The position numbers and the translations under genes are program-made. This document shows, one piece after another, positions 5,368 through 5,920 of a stretch of 5,920 nt of DNA. Under the pieces are notes generated by a model that saw nothing but the letters and a program-made list of their open reading frames with translations, did no database searches and was not told the origin of the DNA. Source of the DNA: Fidelibacterota bacterium UBA1611 (GTDB lineage: Bacteria > Fidelibacterota > Marinisomatia > Marinisomatales > UBA1611); the NCBI GenBank assembly GCA_002321855.1, contig DCMX01000232.1:1-5920 (forward strand), written 5' to 3'. The first letter of the stretch is position 1. Each line of letters opens with the position of its first letter.

Positions 5368-5920
5368 ATGAAGCAAATCCCTTTATTGAATATAGATAAG
5401 GTCTCAGCTGATCCGTTTAGAAATCAATTTATAGATCATTTACAATTTCTGTTAAATGGTATAGAAAAACAAAAATTTCTACTGGCAATATCGGGTGGTC
5501 CAGATTCGATGGTTTTACTGACTTTGTTTAAATCTATTCAATTACCAAATTCAGCGGAATTTGTGATTGGTCATGTAAATCATCATTTACGTAGTGATAG
5601 TAATAAAGATCAAGCATTTGTTCAGATTATTGGGGAAGAATGGAGAGTTCCTGTTTTTATTCGACATATAGAACCCCAATCCATTAAAAAAAATGAGAGT
5701 ATCGAAGCGTGGAGCAGGGAAAATAGATATTCTGTCTTAGAAAAATTAGCTATTGAATCCGGTTATCATTGGATTGTCACGGGGCATCATGGAAATGATC
5801 AAGTGGAAACTGTTCTTATGAACCTATCGCATCATACCGGAGTCATAGGACTCGGGGGTATGAATGCCAAACAAGGTAAGATATTACGACCATTACTGCC
5901 ATTTTCTAAAAACGAGTTGA
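5368..5920 (+). CDS. tilS: TilS, tRNA(Ile)-lysidine synthetase (3' partial)
   Basis: Essential bacterial enzyme that uses ATP and lysine to convert C34 of the CAU-anticodon tRNA-Ile to lysidine, so that it reads AUA and is charged with isoleucine. The first 184 residues are present out of a usual 320-460. The N-terminal PP-loop ATPase is complete in its motifs: ISGGPDSMVLL at 41-51 (SGG.DS), HVNHHLR at 69-75, EAWSRENRY at 113-121 (family EA..R..RY), TGHHGNDQVETVLMNL at 138-153 (family T.HH..DQ.ET.L..L) and ILRPLL at 172-177. The frame is open to the window end and its stop lies beyond it. ATG 5368 is the first ATG after the in-frame stop at 5299-5301; GGAAG directly abuts it, so the ribosome-binding site is poor and translation may be weak or the start unusual. 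Separated from gap by 460 bases, it is probably transcribed separately. Confidence 0.96.
   Translation, partial: MKQIPLLNIDKVSADPFRNQFIDHLQFLLNGIEKQKFLLAISGGPDSMVLLTLFKSIQLPNSAEFVIGHVNHHLRSDSNKDQAFVQIIGEEWRVPVFIRHIEPQSIKKNESIEAWSRENRYSVLEKLAIESGYHWIVTGHHGNDQVETVLMNLSHHTGVIGLGGMNAKQGKILRPLLPFSKNEL

Overview
This window holds the downstream part of a bacterial cytochrome c maturation (Ccm, System I) operon, an archaeal-type (type II) glyceraldehyde-3-phosphate dehydrogenase gene attached to its end, a gap of about 460 bases without an intact gene, and the start of tilS. All genes lie on the + strand. The DNA is clearly AT-rich with short intergenic distances.

Bases 1-3837 form a tight run: ccmF (5' end cut by the window), a small membrane/coiled-coil protein resembling the N-terminus of CcmI, ccmA, ccmB, ccmC and a 34-35 residue ccmD that is easily missed. 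The ccmI-like/ccmA, ccmA/ccmB, ccmB/ccmC and ccmC/ccmD junctions can each be read as a one-base stop/start overlap (TAATG, TGATG, TAGTG, TGATG), so the genes are probably translated in a coupled way. In System I, CcmAB is the ABC transporter that drives release of haem-loaded CcmE from CcmC/CcmD, and CcmF (with CcmH/CcmI in the classical scheme) attaches haem to apocytochrome c. ccmE, ccmG and a full ccmH are not in the window; some may lie upstream of base 1.

Bases 3843-4907 encode a type II GAPDH with nucleotide-binding glycines, the catalytic Cys and the His-His motif. It starts five bases after ccmD, and its ribosome-binding site lies inside the end of ccmD. Bases 4908-5367 contain no intact gene but carry two protein-like stretches in different frames, possibly a decayed gene. 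tilS (tRNA-Ile lysidine synthetase) begins at 5368 and runs off the window.

The organism is a bacterium: TilS and bacterial-style Shine-Dalgarno sites support this. It probably makes c-type cytochromes for respiration. An archaeal-type GAPDH in an AT-rich, Ccm-encoding, non-proteobacterial-looking genome would fit a lineage such as Marinimicrobia (SAR406), but that assignment is a tentative recollection and not shown by the sequence. No mobile element, CRISPR array, tRNA or rRNA was found. I see no clearly new multi-gene system; the best leads are the type II gap linked to the ccm operon and the decayed-looking stretch before tilS.
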